Shown one piece after another: positions 8,430 to 17,955 of a stretch of 42,271 nucleotides of DNA. Numbering within the stretch: position 1 is the first letter of the stretch; each line of letters begins with the position of its first letter. The DNA is from Streptomyces diastatochromogenes (GTDB lineage Bacteria > Actinomycetota > Actinomycetes > Streptomycetales > Streptomycetaceae): positions 1 through 42,271 of the forward strand of contig LRTP01000390.1 of assembly GCA_001550305.1 (NCBI GenBank), read 5' to 3'. Under the pieces are notes generated by a model that was not told the origin of the DNA, did no database searches, and saw only the letters and a program-made list of their open reading frames with translations. The translations under genes and the position numbers were made by a program.

Positions 8430-10604
8430 ATGCCCCGACTCGCCCTCTCCGACGACTTCGTCGCGGACCTCATCTCGCTCCAGAGACCCGTCCAGAAGGA
8501 AGTCAACGACGCCATCCAGATGTTCCGGAGCATGTCCGTCCCCCAGCTCCACGCGAGCAAGGGCATGCACCTGGAGAAGCTCGAGCGGGCGCGCGATCCC
8601 CGGATTCGCACCATACGCATCACCAAGTTCTACCGGGGAGTTCTCCTCGCTCCCGACGACGGAAGTGAACTCTTCACGCTCCTTCGGGTCGCCCCTCACG
8701 ACGAGGCGATCAACTGGGCCTGCAAGCGCGCCTACTCGGTCAACGGCGCCACCGGAGGCCTCGAGGTGCGCAACGTCGAAGCCCTCGAGCAGATGGAGAC
8801 CTACTTCGAGACGAAGGCGGTCGCCACCCCTTCCCGCCTCTTCGAGGAATACTCCGACACAGTGCTGCGCGACCTCGGCATCGACGAGCAGGTCCTGCGC
8901 CTGGCGCGTGTCTGCGTGACGGCCGACGACCTGACGGTCATGGCACCGCCCATGATGCCGGCCGATCAGTATGAAGTGCTGGAGTATCTGGCCGCCGACT
9001 ACTCCCCCGAGGATGTCTGGGAGCAGCTGATCGCTCCGCGCGGACAGACCGTGCGGACGGCGGAGGACCGGCCGACGGTCACCCTCACCGAAGCAATTCT
9101 CAACACGCCGAACCGCATCGTGGAAGTGACGGGCCCCGGCGAGCTGGAACGCATCCTCACCGAGGACCTCACCCGCTGGCGCATCTTCCTCCACCCTGCC
9201 CAGCGCCGATACGCCTATCACCCGGGCTTCAACGGACCCGCTCAAGTCACGGGCGGCCCTGGCACCGGCAAGACGGTCGTCGCTCTGCACCGCGTTCGGC
9301 ATCTGCTCCGTACCGGCCGCGGAGGCGACCGAATTCTGCTGACCACGTTCACGAACGCCATGGCGGCCGCGCTGCGGGACAGTCTGGCGCTCCTGCTCGG
9401 CGAAGCGGACGCCCACCTGCTGGCTCGCGTCGACGTCACAACGGTGGACTCCCTCGCCGCCCGGGTCATCCGAGAGGCGCGGGGCAGTTCACCGAAACCT
9501 CTTTCGATGAGCGCGGAGAAGAGCGCCTGGACCCGTGCCGCCGCTCGCGAGGACCTCCCTTGGCCGGAACAGTTCCTGTCCCAGGAGTTCCGCAACGTCG
9601 TCCTGGCCCAGGGCCTGCGTACGCCCGAGGAGTACCTGCGCTGCATACGACGGGGGCGCGGTACTCAGGTAGGGCGGGTGCAAAGAGCCCGGCTGTGGCG
9701 CGTGATGGAACGGTTCAGCGCGGATCTCTCGTCGCGCGACTCGGCAACGTACACCCAGTTGTGCGACCAAGCCGCAAGAATCCTTACCGACGGCGGACCG
9801 CGTTACCGCCATGTCGTCGTGGACGAGGCCCAGGACCTCCACCCGGCCCAGTGGCGGGTACTTCGCGCCTGCGTGGCCCCGCAATCCGACGACATGTTCC
9901 TCGTCGGTGACCCTCATCAGCGGATCTACGACTCTCGCGTCTCGCTCCGCTCGCTGGGGATCAATGTGCGAGGACGCACGTCTCGGCTGCGCCTCAACTA
10001 CCGCAGCACGGAAGAGATCCTGCGCTGGTCCGCGTCCTTGCTCGACGGCCGGCCCGTGGGCCGGCTCGGTGAGGATGACGACGATGACGGTGGCCGCGAT
10101 TCGCTGCGGGGCTACCGTTCCCAGTTGCACGGTCGTACCCCGGCGGCCCACGGATACGGCAGTCAGGACGAGGAGCTTCGGGCACTGACCGAGCAGATCC
10201 GCACCTGGATCGAACAGGACGGTGTCAAGCCGTCGGAAGTGGCGGTGTGCGCCCGGTTCAACACGATGGTCGACGCGGTCATCGCACGCCTGCGACGCGA
10301 GGGCATCCCGGCGGTCGCGGTCAAGGACGATCCGGGGCCAGAGGCATCGGGCGTGCGAGTCGCCACCATGCACGCGATGAAGGGGTTGGAGTTCCGTTGT
10401 GTGGCAGTCGTGGGCGTGACGTCCAGCGTGCTGCCTTTCGCTCCACACGTGACGCCGGCCGACGTGGATCCCGTTCAGCACCAGTCGGATCTCCTGGCCG
10501 AGCACTGCCTGCTGTTCGTGGCGTGCACACGGGCCCGCGACGCGCTGGCCATCACGTGGAGCGGTGAACGGAGTCGCATGCTGGACCCGGTCGCCGGCCG
10601 ATGA
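8430..10604 (+). CDS. RelE-fold domain fused to UvrD/Rep-type helicase
   Basis: 724 residues. Residues 1-103 look like a RelE/ParE-type fold: IRTIRITKFYRGVLLAPDDG, then ELFTLLRVAPHDEAINWACK, where RelE toxins have the YR...hhxVxHR pattern. After a linker, an SF1A helicase starts near 255. It shows Walker A GGPGTGKT at 275-282, motif II VVDEAQD at about 463-469, motif III GDPHQRIYDSR, motif IV/V pieces LRLNYRST and ATMHAMKGLEF, and motif VI LFVACTRARD. ATG at 8430 with GAGGA eight bases upstream. It is transcribed divergently from drmABC out of the same 180-bp gap and shares its operator. The RelE part may be an RNA or DNA docking module rather than an active toxin; catalytic residues cannot be assigned by eye. 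Function inferred: helicase accessory to the defence locus. Confidence 0.75.
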   Translation: MPRLALSDDFVADLISLQRPVQKEVNDAIQMFRSMSVPQLHASKGMHLEKLERARDPRIRTIRITKFYRGVLLAPDDGSELFTLLRVAPHDEAINWACKRAYSVNGATGGLEVRNVEALEQMETYFETKAVATPSRLFEEYSDTVLRDLGIDEQVLRLARVCVTADDLTVMAPPMMPADQYEVLEYLAADYSPEDVWEQLIAPRGQTVRTAEDRPTVTLTEAILNTPNRIVEVTGPGELERILTEDLTRWRIFLHPAQRRYAYHPGFNGPAQVTGGPGTGKTVVALHRVRHLLRTGRGGDRILLTTFTNAMAAALRDSLALLLGEADAHLLARVDVTTVDSLAARVIREARGSSPKPLSMSAEKSAWTRAAAREDLPWPEQFLSQEFRNVVLAQGLRTPEEYLRCIRRGRGTQVGRVQRARLWRVMERFSADLSSRDSATYTQLCDQAARILTDGGPRYRHVVVDEAQDLHPAQWRVLRACVAPQSDDMFLVGDPHQRIYDSRVSLRSLGINVRGRTSRLRLNYRSTEEILRWSASLLDGRPVGRLGEDDDDDGGRDSLRGYRSQLHGRTPAAHGYGSQDEELRALTEQIRTWIEQDGVKPSEVAVCARFNTMVDAVIARLRREGIPAVAVKDDPGPEASGVRVATMHAMKGLEFRCVAVVGVTSSVLPFAPHVTPADVDPVQHQSDLLAEHCLLFVACTRARDALAITWSGERSRMLDPVAGR

Positions 10605-10656
10605 GCACATACCCGCTACCCGAACCGCAACGCGGTTCGGGCAGCGGGGCTCATCG
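10599..10656. terminator. Two-tier hairpin terminator between convergent genes
   Basis: The inner arms 10613-10626 and 10634-10647 (CCGCTACCCGAACC against GGTTCGGGCAGCGG) pair with one mismatch around a 7-base loop. The outer arms CGATGAGC (10599) and GCTCATCG (10649) extend the stem. The hairpin overlaps the stop codon of the RelE-UvrD gene and precedes the end of the convergent helicase gene at 10702, so it probably works in both directions. Confidence 0.65.
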
Positions 10657-10701
10657 GTATCGGCAGCTACTCAGAGCCATCGTCCGGCCTTGCCCAGACC
10701 C

Positions 10702-13700
10702 TCAGAATCGGATCTCCCGGACGACGATCGTGTGGGTCTTGCCCCCAGAGGCCTCGTACGGGATCTCACGTCCCGGCGGCTGCCACATCAGCGCGTGGCC
10801 CAACGGAGACGACGGAGAGACGATGTCCGCCTCGTCCGTGGGCAGTTCAGCGACCGTGTACAAGGTGTCGTCGTCGACCTGCCCGTCGAACTCGAGGACG
10901 AGCAACGCACCAGGAATGACAACCCGCGGGATGCCCGGCTCATGTCCGACGTGGACGGCGTCGAGGAATGCCCGCAGGAAACCGAGGCGCTTCGTTCGAC
11001 GATCGCGCTGATCGGCTTGTGTCTTTCTGAGAAAGACGAGGTTGGCCGCGTCCATTCCCTTCGGAGCCTCGTCCGCAGCGTCCACAGCGACCTGCAGCTC
11101 CTGTATCTCTCGGACCAGCCGCTGGAAGGCGGCGGCGGGAATCTCCTGAACGGGGACGGAAGCCTGCGGTGCTCCGAGTGAGGCCTGTTCCCGCTGCTGC
11201 GGCACGGATGTCACGGGCGGTACGGCAGGCCTGGTCGCCGGTGCCGATACGCGCGCGGGCTCCGAAGTCCGGACTCGCCGCTGCACCGGAGCAGGAGCAA
11301 AGGGTGCCGCCTTCCTTGCCGAGACCGGCGTGGGCGAACGCATCCCCGGGGACTGAAGGACCGGGTCCACCGACGGGGTCGACATGTCGGCGGCTGCCTC
11401 GGTATCAGGCTGCGGGCTATTGCCGTCAGTGGCCTCGTGCTCCGGAATCGTGCTCGCTCGGTCGTGCCCAGCCGGACCGCCGACCGGCGAGGCCTCGTTC
11501 TGCGCCGCCTGGGACGGAGGGGCGGGCTCTTCCGCTTCTTCGCGGACCGGTTCGATCCCCAGCCGTTCCAACTCTGCCCAGAGCGGCGCGAGCGCCTGTT
11601 CGCGGTCCAGGTGGAACCGGCTTCCGCGGATGCGGACGAAGGTCCAGTCGACACGCTCCAGGTCACGCTGCCTGGCCGCCGCGGTCGATGCGTCCTCGCC
11701 CTCCGCGAAAGCGTCGCCGTCGCAGGCGACGGCAAGTCTGCGTGTTCCGCCCTCGACGACCAGGTCGATGGAGTGCCGGCCGACCCGGTACCCGGGACGC
11801 ACGCGATAGTCGCGCGCGGTCAGTTCCAGATACACCTTCTGCTGGAAGAGGCTGTCGAACGCTTCGTGCCGTACGTCCGCGAGCACCTCACCGTCGACCG
11901 CGACGGTGTCCTCCTCCGCCGGCCGTGTGAGGTGGTCGAGCCACTGTCGGCGCAAGTCGTTCTCGTGGAACTGTTCGGTGCGCGCGCTGTGAAACACCCA
12001 CACCTGGTCCTGGGCACGTGAGGCGGCGACGTTGAGCCGCTGCTCGTACGTCTTGCCGTTGAAACCTCCCGGCACCGAACCGGCGACGGTGGTCGCTGAG
12101 TTGACGCAGGAGACGAACATGACGTGGCGTTCGTCTCCCTGGAAGTCCTCCGCGTCGCCGACCCGAATGCGCCGTTCCTCACGCTGCTCGTAGTCGAGAC
12201 GTTCGGCGAGCAGGTTCTCCAGTTCCGCCAAGTGTCCCTTGCTGGCGCGGAGGCTGATGACGCCCATGGTCTTCCCGTCGTACGCGGGGTCCGCGCAGCA
12301 GCGCACGATCGCGTCGACGAGCGCTTCCGCTTCGGCGGTGTTGGCCAGTCGGGTATTGCTTCCGAGGGCTACGCCGTCCTCGACATACACGGTACGGACC
12401 GGGGCCAGCCGATCGGCACCGTACTGCCGCAGCGGCTGCAGCCGCCCGTTGTAGCACAGTTCGTTGGAGAAGGAGATGATCTCCGGCATGCACCGGAAGT
12501 GCTCCTTGAGCATGAGTGTGCCGCGGCCCGCGGAAAGCGCCTCCGTGAGGTCGAAGAAGCTGGAATCGGGCCCGAAGAGGCTGCGGACATCCGGCTCGAG
12601 TGCGGTGAGCAGTCGGTCCCTCAGATGGAAGTACTCGTCCTGCTTGAGGCCGACATTGGAGGGGCTGACCTGCTTGCTGTCGCCGACGACGACCATCCGG
12701 TCGGCGAGCCAGCTCAGCAGCATGGCCTCAAGACCGGACTGGCTCGCCTCATCGACGATGACGACGTCGAACATGCCGGGGCGGTCCATGGGCACCGTCT
12801 CCGCGACCTGGTGCAACGGCATGATCCAGGCCGGCACCGCGGTCTGTGCTTTCCGCAGTGCGGCCTGTGCGTCACGGCGATAGCGGTGCTGGTACTTGCC
12901 TTTGATCCGGCGGGCGGCCTGCTGGTACGCGCTGAGGGCTCGGGACTGGTCACCGGTGAGCAGTCCGAGACAGCGATGCCACGCGCGGGCAGCGGCGAGC
13001 CTCGCGAGCATGATGCGTGCCTCGTCATCGGCCTCCGTCAGCCGCTTGCGCAGGGCACGCTCCGCCTCCGGATCGGTGAGCCGTTCCATGCGGTCGCGCC
13101 ACGCGGACCAGGCCCAGGCTTCGATGAGGAGGGGCAGTCGTGCGTCCCACATGGCGTCCCGCGGGGCGTCCGTGATCCGCTCGGCGAGTGAGGGGAACGC
13201 TTCCTGCACACGAGTGAGCGCAGCGTGTTGTTCGGCCCGGAGCCGGGCGGCCTCACGGACTTCGGCGATCTCGAGGCTGAACTCTCTGTAGCCATCGGGG
13301 TTCTGGGCGCGCACGGCGTCGAGTGCGCGTGTGACGGCGGGCGAGACACCCGGCCGGTCGCTCCAGACACGCAGGAGTTCTTCGGCGTCCGCGATGACCC
13401 GGCGCGATCGTTCGGCGGCGCGCAGCGTGGTGGCCGCGCGGAGCAGGGCCCGTACCGCGTTCTCGACGGACTGATCGTGCCAGGTGGCGACGGTCAGTAC
13501 CGGCGACGTCGCGGCAGCGGTGAGCACATCGGTGCGGGCGGTGGCAACGGCGAGAAACGCTTCGAGTGCCTCCGCGTCCTGCCGCAGGCGAGCCAGTCGA
13601 GGACCGTGCCCCTGCCAGGCTGCGGCAGCACTTCCCCACTCGGACTCGACCTGCGCAAGGCGCAGTTCGAGCTGTACACGGGCAAGAGCGACAGCCGCGG

Positions 13701-16644
13701 TTTCGACATCCTCCGGAGTACGCCCGTCGACCCGGACCGCCTCCACGAACGAGCCGACGGCTTTGGCCAGCTTCGAACGGATACCGAGCGGGCCGCGCAG
13801 CTTCTGCCCCTGACCGAGTCCGTCGTGCAGGGTGGTCGCCTGGCCGAGGGCCACGGCCGGGTCGTACTGCTCAAGGCCGCTCACCATCGCGGTACCCAAT
13901 GTGGAAAGCGAGGCATCGACCGCCGCAAGAGTCTCGGCGACGGCTGCCTGCCGGCTGCGAGCCTGCCAGTCCTGACCCGCGTTCACTTCCTTCAGAAGAG
14001 CCCCGGCCCATTCTCCGGCCGCGGCGGCGAGTGACGCGGCACGGGCACGAGCGCCGGTGAAGGCGTCGAGAGCCGTCGAGAGCCGCTGTTGTTCGGCCTC
14101 CGTGAGACCGCGCACCGCGGTGTCGTACTCCTCGCTCAGCGGATCCTGCCGCACCGTCGCGTGCGCCTGTTCCGCGAACCGTACAACGGAGACGGCTTCC
14201 TCGAAGTCGCCGGGGCTGGGCAGTTCCGTGGGGCCGGGAACTTCGGCCGCCAGGGCCTGGTGGTGCGGTGTGAACGCCCGCGTGGTGCGGAGGAGGCCAA
14301 GCACGTCGTCGGCACTCAGCGTGGGCCGCTCCTGCGGGACCTGGCCGAGCCACTCGTACTTCTCGGCCTCGGAGGTGAGGCGTTCCGCAATCGCCTGGAG
14401 GCTACCGCGGTAGTCGCCGATCTCCCCTTCGAAGCGATGGGTCTCCTGTTCACGCAGCACGGCGAGATCGCGCAGCATGGCCTGCTGGGCGGACCGTGCG
14501 CCGGTGAGTCGTGACTGCAGGACACGGATCTCACGCTGTGAGGCCTTCTCGTCGTAGCCGGCGTACTCACTGAGGATCTTCTGTACCGATGCCTCCAGCT
14601 CGCGCTGGGCGGCGGCACCGTCCTCGGTGCGGCTCACGCACAGGTCACGGATGGACTCCGGCAGCTTGTCGCGCAGCACGCGCAGGGCACGCGGAGTGTG
14701 GCTCGTGATGAGGACACGCTTGCCCTGCGCGAGCAGGTCCGTCACCAGGTTGGCGATCGTGTGCGTCTTGCCGGTCCCGGGCGGGCCCTGCACCACGACG
14801 AGGCGGTTGGCGCGCAGACGTTCGGCGATCGTGCGCTGCTCCTCGTTGGCGGGGAGCGCGAAGTACGTCTCGCCCGTCTCCGCCCCTGCCCCGCCGTCCT
14901 CGGCCGCCGCCAGGTCAGCCGCGGTCAACGCCCCGTCCCGGCCTGCGATATAGCCGAGCAACTCGGTGGGAGGGGTACCACCGTCGATCTGGCGGGCGAT
15001 GGCTTTGAGAGCGTCGATCGTGGAACGACGGTTGCGTTCACGCAGAACGAGCGCGGGGGTGAGCCCCACCTGCGGCACATCGAGAGTCCGCGGTTTGGCA
15101 CGCTCCACAGTCGGGAGATAACTTCCTGCGCTGTGCGCGGCGTTGGACCAGCTGCGCAGGGCAGTGTGCAGAGCTTCGAGGTGTTCGGGATCGGTCACGT
15201 CGGAGGCGCCTTCGAGCACCTCGACGATTTCCTCCCGCACGGGCCCCGGGACGTGCTGGGCCCCTTCCAGCATGCCCTCTTCCAGCTCCAGGCCTACGCC
15301 GGTCGGGTCGGGTGCGGCTGTGAGCGTACCGGTGGACGGGTCGAGCTGAATGGTGGCCCGGTGGGTGACCAGGTGCCGCTCCACACGCTGGCCGCTCGTC
15401 GTCTGCCAGGTCAGCCGGCCGAGCCCAAGTACGAGTTCGTACGCTTCGCCCAGGTTGGCGGCGTCCTCGTGCATCTTGTGAAGTCGGTCGTACAGTTTGA
15501 CGAGGGGGTCGATCGCGCGCCGCCGCTCCGCCCACGCGAGCCACGCCTGTTCCCAGGCGGCATACAGCTTCTCGATCGTCTCCCGCTTCGGGTGTTCGTC
15601 GAGCTCGTGATAGGCCTTCTCGAGCGGTATCCCCTGGGACCAGTCCGGGAACTCGGGCTCGATCCGGCGACGCAGGTGCGGAGCGCGGGGCTGCTTGAAG
15701 TCACGGATGCGCGCCTCGTCCACCCACGGCGCGAGCAGCGTCTTGGGGTGAGGAGCGTCCTCGCGTTCAGGGCGCGCTACGGTCAGCCAGGCCGGGTCGT
15801 CCGTGATGAGCACCCCGTCGAGCATCACCTCGACGCCGGGCATGTCCGGAAGCTCCTCGAACCACACGGTGCCGGCCGCGCCGTCGAGCGTGCGGACAGG
15901 CCGGGCCTTCGATTCTTCGGCTTCTGCGAGGAAACGAAAGATCTGACGCACGCGCGTGGCGTCCGTCTCGTCGGTGGCCGGCGCCTGCGTCCGGGCGTGC
16001 GTGACCCTTCGGGTCGTACCACTCGGCTGCGTCGGTACGCCCCCAAACACCGCCCGGGCAGGAGCCCCCGGATATTCGCTGCCGTCGGCAAGGCCGTGGC
16101 CGACCACGGCATCCGGCTCCTCGTCCGCGAACAGGGACTGTTGCCGGTCGCCAAAGAGCGAGGTCTGGTCAGGGAGCGGCGTCACCGTGGTTCGCGCCAA
16201 AGCCCCTTGTGCGGGGGCAGGAGCGGCCGAAGCGGCAACGGCCGTGGTGAATGTGACGCTCTCACGTTCTTGCCCATCGGGGAACCGCACCTCGATGTCC
16301 AGCTCCGCGGCCGTACCTGCCGGAATGCTGTAGGCCCAGGTCGCCGAGATCCTGCGACCCTTTCGCAAGGTACCGTCGAGCGCCTCGTCCAGGACTTCGG
16401 TCCGGTAGTCCTGGACCTGGCGCCCCGTCTTTCCGTACGGGCCGCTTCGGACGAGCAGGCTGATTCCGTGGACGTCGATCGGCTGTCCGGTCGCATTGCT
16501 CAGGTGCAAGGTGCACCTGACAATGTCGTCGCCCTGTCGGTAACCGTACGAGTCATCGGGATCGACGAGCTCATACGGCACGACGTCGTCGACTCGGACG
16601 TAGAGCCCGTCATCGTACTGATGGACGGAGCCGACCGACCTCAT
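10702..16644 (-). CDS. Giant Upf1-like helicase with PD-(D/E)XK nuclease and GreA/GreB C-terminal domain
   Basis: About 1980 residues. Walker A GPPGTGKTHT lies near 620 and motif II VVIVDEASQSG near 1298, with the long coiled-coil insertion of AAA_11/AAA_12 (Upf1/Dna2-like SF1B) enzymes between them. Then come LKEHFRCMPEIISFSNEL, VGDAEDFQGDERHVMFVS and VAASRAQDQVWVF. Near 1600-1700 is a DUF559/Vsr-like nuclease module (VGRHSIDLVVEG, LAVACDGDAF, DLERVDWTFVRIRG), followed by a Pro/Ala-rich linker. The last 75 residues read like the GreA/GreB C-terminal domain (ADIVSPSSPLGHALMWQPPG, then GGKTHTIVVREI). ATG at 16644 was chosen; GTG at 16677 is an alternative, and the open frame to 16905 lacks coding character. 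An operator-like element lies 140 bases upstream. Proposed role: an unwinding and cutting effector, perhaps linked to RNA polymerase. Confidence 0.75.
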   Translation of the reverse strand: MRSVGSVHQYDDGLYVRVDDVVPYELVDPDDSYGYRQGDDIVRCTLHLSNATGQPIDVHGISLLVRSGPYGKTGRQVQDYRTEVLDEALDGTLRKGRRISATWAYSIPAGTAAELDIEVRFPDGQERESVTFTTAVAASAAPAPAQGALARTTVTPLPDQTSLFGDRQQSLFADEEPDAVVGHGLADGSEYPGAPARAVFGGVPTQPSGTTRRVTHARTQAPATDETDATRVRQIFRFLAEAEESKARPVRTLDGAAGTVWFEELPDMPGVEVMLDGVLITDDPAWLTVARPEREDAPHPKTLLAPWVDEARIRDFKQPRAPHLRRRIEPEFPDWSQGIPLEKAYHELDEHPKRETIEKLYAAWEQAWLAWAERRRAIDPLVKLYDRLHKMHEDAANLGEAYELVLGLGRLTWQTTSGQRVERHLVTHRATIQLDPSTGTLTAAPDPTGVGLELEEGMLEGAQHVPGPVREEIVEVLEGASDVTDPEHLEALHTALRSWSNAAHSAGSYLPTVERAKPRTLDVPQVGLTPALVLRERNRRSTIDALKAIARQIDGGTPPTELLGYIAGRDGALTAADLAAAEDGGAGAETGETYFALPANEEQRTIAERLRANRLVVVQGPPGTGKTHTIANLVTDLLAQGKRVLITSHTPRALRVLRDKLPESIRDLCVSRTEDGAAAQRELEASVQKILSEYAGYDEKASQREIRVLQSRLTGARSAQQAMLRDLAVLREQETHRFEGEIGDYRGSLQAIAERLTSEAEKYEWLGQVPQERPTLSADDVLGLLRTTRAFTPHHQALAAEVPGPTELPSPGDFEEAVSVVRFAEQAHATVRQDPLSEEYDTAVRGLTEAEQQRLSTALDAFTGARARAASLAAAAGEWAGALLKEVNAGQDWQARSRQAAVAETLAAVDASLSTLGTAMVSGLEQYDPAVALGQATTLHDGLGQGQKLRGPLGIRSKLAKAVGSFVEAVRVDGRTPEDVETAAVALARVQLELRLAQVESEWGSAAAAWQGHGPRLARLRQDAEALEAFLAVATARTDVLTAAATSPVLTVATWHDQSVENAVRALLRAATTLRAAERSRRVIADAEELLRVWSDRPGVSPAVTRALDAVRAQNPDGYREFSLEIAEVREAARLRAEQHAALTRVQEAFPSLAERITDAPRDAMWDARLPLLIEAWAWSAWRDRMERLTDPEAERALRKRLTEADDEARIMLARLAAARAWHRCLGLLTGDQSRALSAYQQAARRIKGKYQHRYRRDAQAALRKAQTAVPAWIMPLHQVAETVPMDRPGMFDVVIVDEASQSGLEAMLLSWLADRMVVVGDSKQVSPSNVGLKQDEYFHLRDRLLTALEPDVRSLFGPDSSFFDLTEALSAGRGTLMLKEHFRCMPEIISFSNELCYNGRLQPLRQYGADRLAPVRTVYVEDGVALGSNTRLANTAEAEALVDAIVRCCADPAYDGKTMGVISLRASKGHLAELENLLAERLDYEQREERRIRVGDAEDFQGDERHVMFVSCVNSATTVAGSVPGGFNGKTYEQRLNVAASRAQDQVWVFHSARTEQFHENDLRRQWLDHLTRPAEEDTVAVDGEVLADVRHEAFDSLFQQKVYLELTARDYRVRPGYRVGRHSIDLVVEGGTRRLAVACDGDAFAEGEDASTAAARQRDLERVDWTFVRIRGSRFHLDREQALAPLWAELERLGIEPVREEAEEPAPPSQAAQNEASPVGGPAGHDRASTIPEHEATDGNSPQPDTEAAADMSTPSVDPVLQSPGMRSPTPVSARKAAPFAPAPVQRRVRTSEPARVSAPATRPAVPPVTSVPQQREQASLGAPQASVPVQEIPAAAFQRLVREIQELQVAVDAADEAPKGMDAANLVFLRKTQADQRDRRTKRLGFLRAFLDAVHVGHEPGIPRVVIPGALLVLEFDGQVDDDTLYTVAELPTDEADIVSPSSPLGHALMWQPPGREIPYEASGGKTHTIVVREIRF

Positions 16645-16782
16645 GCCGTCACTCAGGCCACTCTCACCCTGGCTCACACGCCACCCCACTGTTCCGAGGG
16701 CCACCTGGTGGCCACCTTGTGAAATCCCGCCCCGGCCACCCGAGTTGCGAGCACAACGCGCCCCCCGGCGCGTCAACTTCGA

Positions 16783-16796
16783 GTGTGAACTGAGCA
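16783..16796 (-). promoter_or_regulatory. Operator-like element upstream of the giant helicase
   Basis: Read on the minus strand as TGTGCTCAGTTCAC (16796-16783), identical in its last nine bases to the element at 8326 and 11 of 14 overall. The -35 half is degenerate here, so it is an operator candidate rather than a clear promoter. It shares the 394-bp divergent gap 16645-17038 with the copy at 16954. Confidence 0.4.
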
Positions 16797-16953
16797 CACG
16801 GATCGAGAGTATCAGGAACGCCACCCCGACGGCCCCTCGCGGGAACACTCGCCATATCGCAACACACACAAAGCGCCTCAGCGGCACCCGAAGCCGGTCG
16901 ACCAACCCCCACCATCGATGCCACAGCGGGCACTTCCAGCGCGCGCCTATACG

Positions 16954-16982
16954 TTGACTGAGTTCACATTCATCTGCATGAT
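16954..16982 (+). promoter_or_regulatory. Predicted promoter and operator of the ParB-like gene
   Basis: TTGACTGAGTTCAC at 16954-16967, with TTGACT as -35, 17-bp spacing and CATGAT at 16977-16982 as a plausible -10. Transcription would begin near 16989, about 50 bases before the ATG at 17039. Confidence 0.6.
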
Positions 16983-17038
16983 GGTCGTTGCGTCACCCGA
17001 TCAGCCTCCCAATCGTTCCAGGGAAAGGCGCACACGCC

Positions 17039-17878
17039 ATGCGCATGGAAGTGGTCCACGTGTCACCCGAGCTGGCCGCGCGGTGGCTCACCCAAAACAC
17101 CAACAACCGGCCTCTCAGCAAGAACACCGTGCAGCAGCTGGCCGACCAGATCCAGCGCGGGGAATGGCAGTTGACGCACCAGGGCATCGCGTTCGACGAG
17201 GACGACGCACTCATCGACGGTCAGCACCGGCTGGCAGCCATCGTCAGAGCTGGGCTCACAGTGCCGCTGACCGTCACACAGGGCGTCCCCCGCACCGCCT
17301 TCACGGTGATGGATACGGGTCGTAAGCGCACCGGCCGGGACGCACTCGCACTCGCGGGTGAAGCCAACGCGACGCACCTGGCCGCGGCCCTGCGCGGACT
17401 CCACCTGTACCTGCACGCACCGAACTCCGCATGGAGCGGGGGCTCATCCGTCACCAGCAACGATCAGCTCCTGGTCGCCCTGGAGAAGCACCCCGGCATC
17501 CGCGACGCACTCCTTCACGGCATCGCGCTCAACCGCGCATGTCGTATCACTGTCACCGCGGCAACCATCGGCTGGTACGTCACCACCGCGGCGCGGCCCC
17601 ACATCGACCAGTCCTCCTGGAAGGACGGAGTCGTCACCGGCGCGAGGCTGGAGTCCGGCGATCCTCGCCTCACGCTGCGCAACACCATGCTCAGCCTGGC
17701 CGCGGGCAAGACCCACCGCCGCCGCGATGATTCACGCGAGCACCTGCTCTACTACCTCAAGTCGTGGAACGCCTGGGTGGAGGGCCGCACGATCAAGCTG
17801 CTTCGCCGGTCCCCCAACGAGACGATGCCCAGGATTTCCGACAAGTCGGTGGCCGCACCGGGGGGCAGGACCGCATAG
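17039..17878 (+). CDS. ParB/DGQHR-type protein
   Basis: 279 residues. The N-terminal half resembles the ParB/Srx-like fold: LSKNTVQQLADQIQRGEW, then a DGQHRLAAIVRAG box at about residues 60-72, and VMDTGRKRTGRD. The DGQHR box is shared by ParB-like nuclease-fold proteins and DndB/DpdB-type DNA modification proteins. The C-terminal half is helical with no motif I know. ATG at 17039 was chosen because GGGAAAGG precedes it; an ATG at 17045 is possible, and the open frame from 16988 lacks a ribosome site. The gene has its own copy of the TTGACTSAGTTCAC promoter, 70-85 bases upstream, and stands between the giant helicase (divergent) and the DUF262 gene. Likely DNA-binding or a regulator; not chromosomal ParB, since there is no parA and no HTH of the usual kind. 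Confidence 0.65.
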   Translation: MRMEVVHVSPELAARWLTQNTNNRPLSKNTVQQLADQIQRGEWQLTHQGIAFDEDDALIDGQHRLAAIVRAGLTVPLTVTQGVPRTAFTVMDTGRKRTGRDALALAGEANATHLAAALRGLHLYLHAPNSAWSGGSSVTSNDQLLVALEKHPGIRDALLHGIALNRACRITVTAATIGWYVTTAARPHIDQSSWKDGVVTGARLESGDPRLTLRNTMLSLAAGKTHRRRDDSREHLLYYLKSWNAWVEGRTIKLLRRSPNETMPRISDKSVAAPGGRTA

Positions 17879-17955
17879 CGGGCAGCCTGACGACGCGCAG
17901 ACAGTGGCAGAGATGGCCGCATCGGCCCTGTCGGGATGGCCAAACCCCTCTGCCA

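Noticed and set aside
14698..16722. A 674-codon plus-strand open frame opposite the giant helicase
   Set aside because: Antisense to a gene with clear helicase motifs, and the translation is compositionally biased without motifs.
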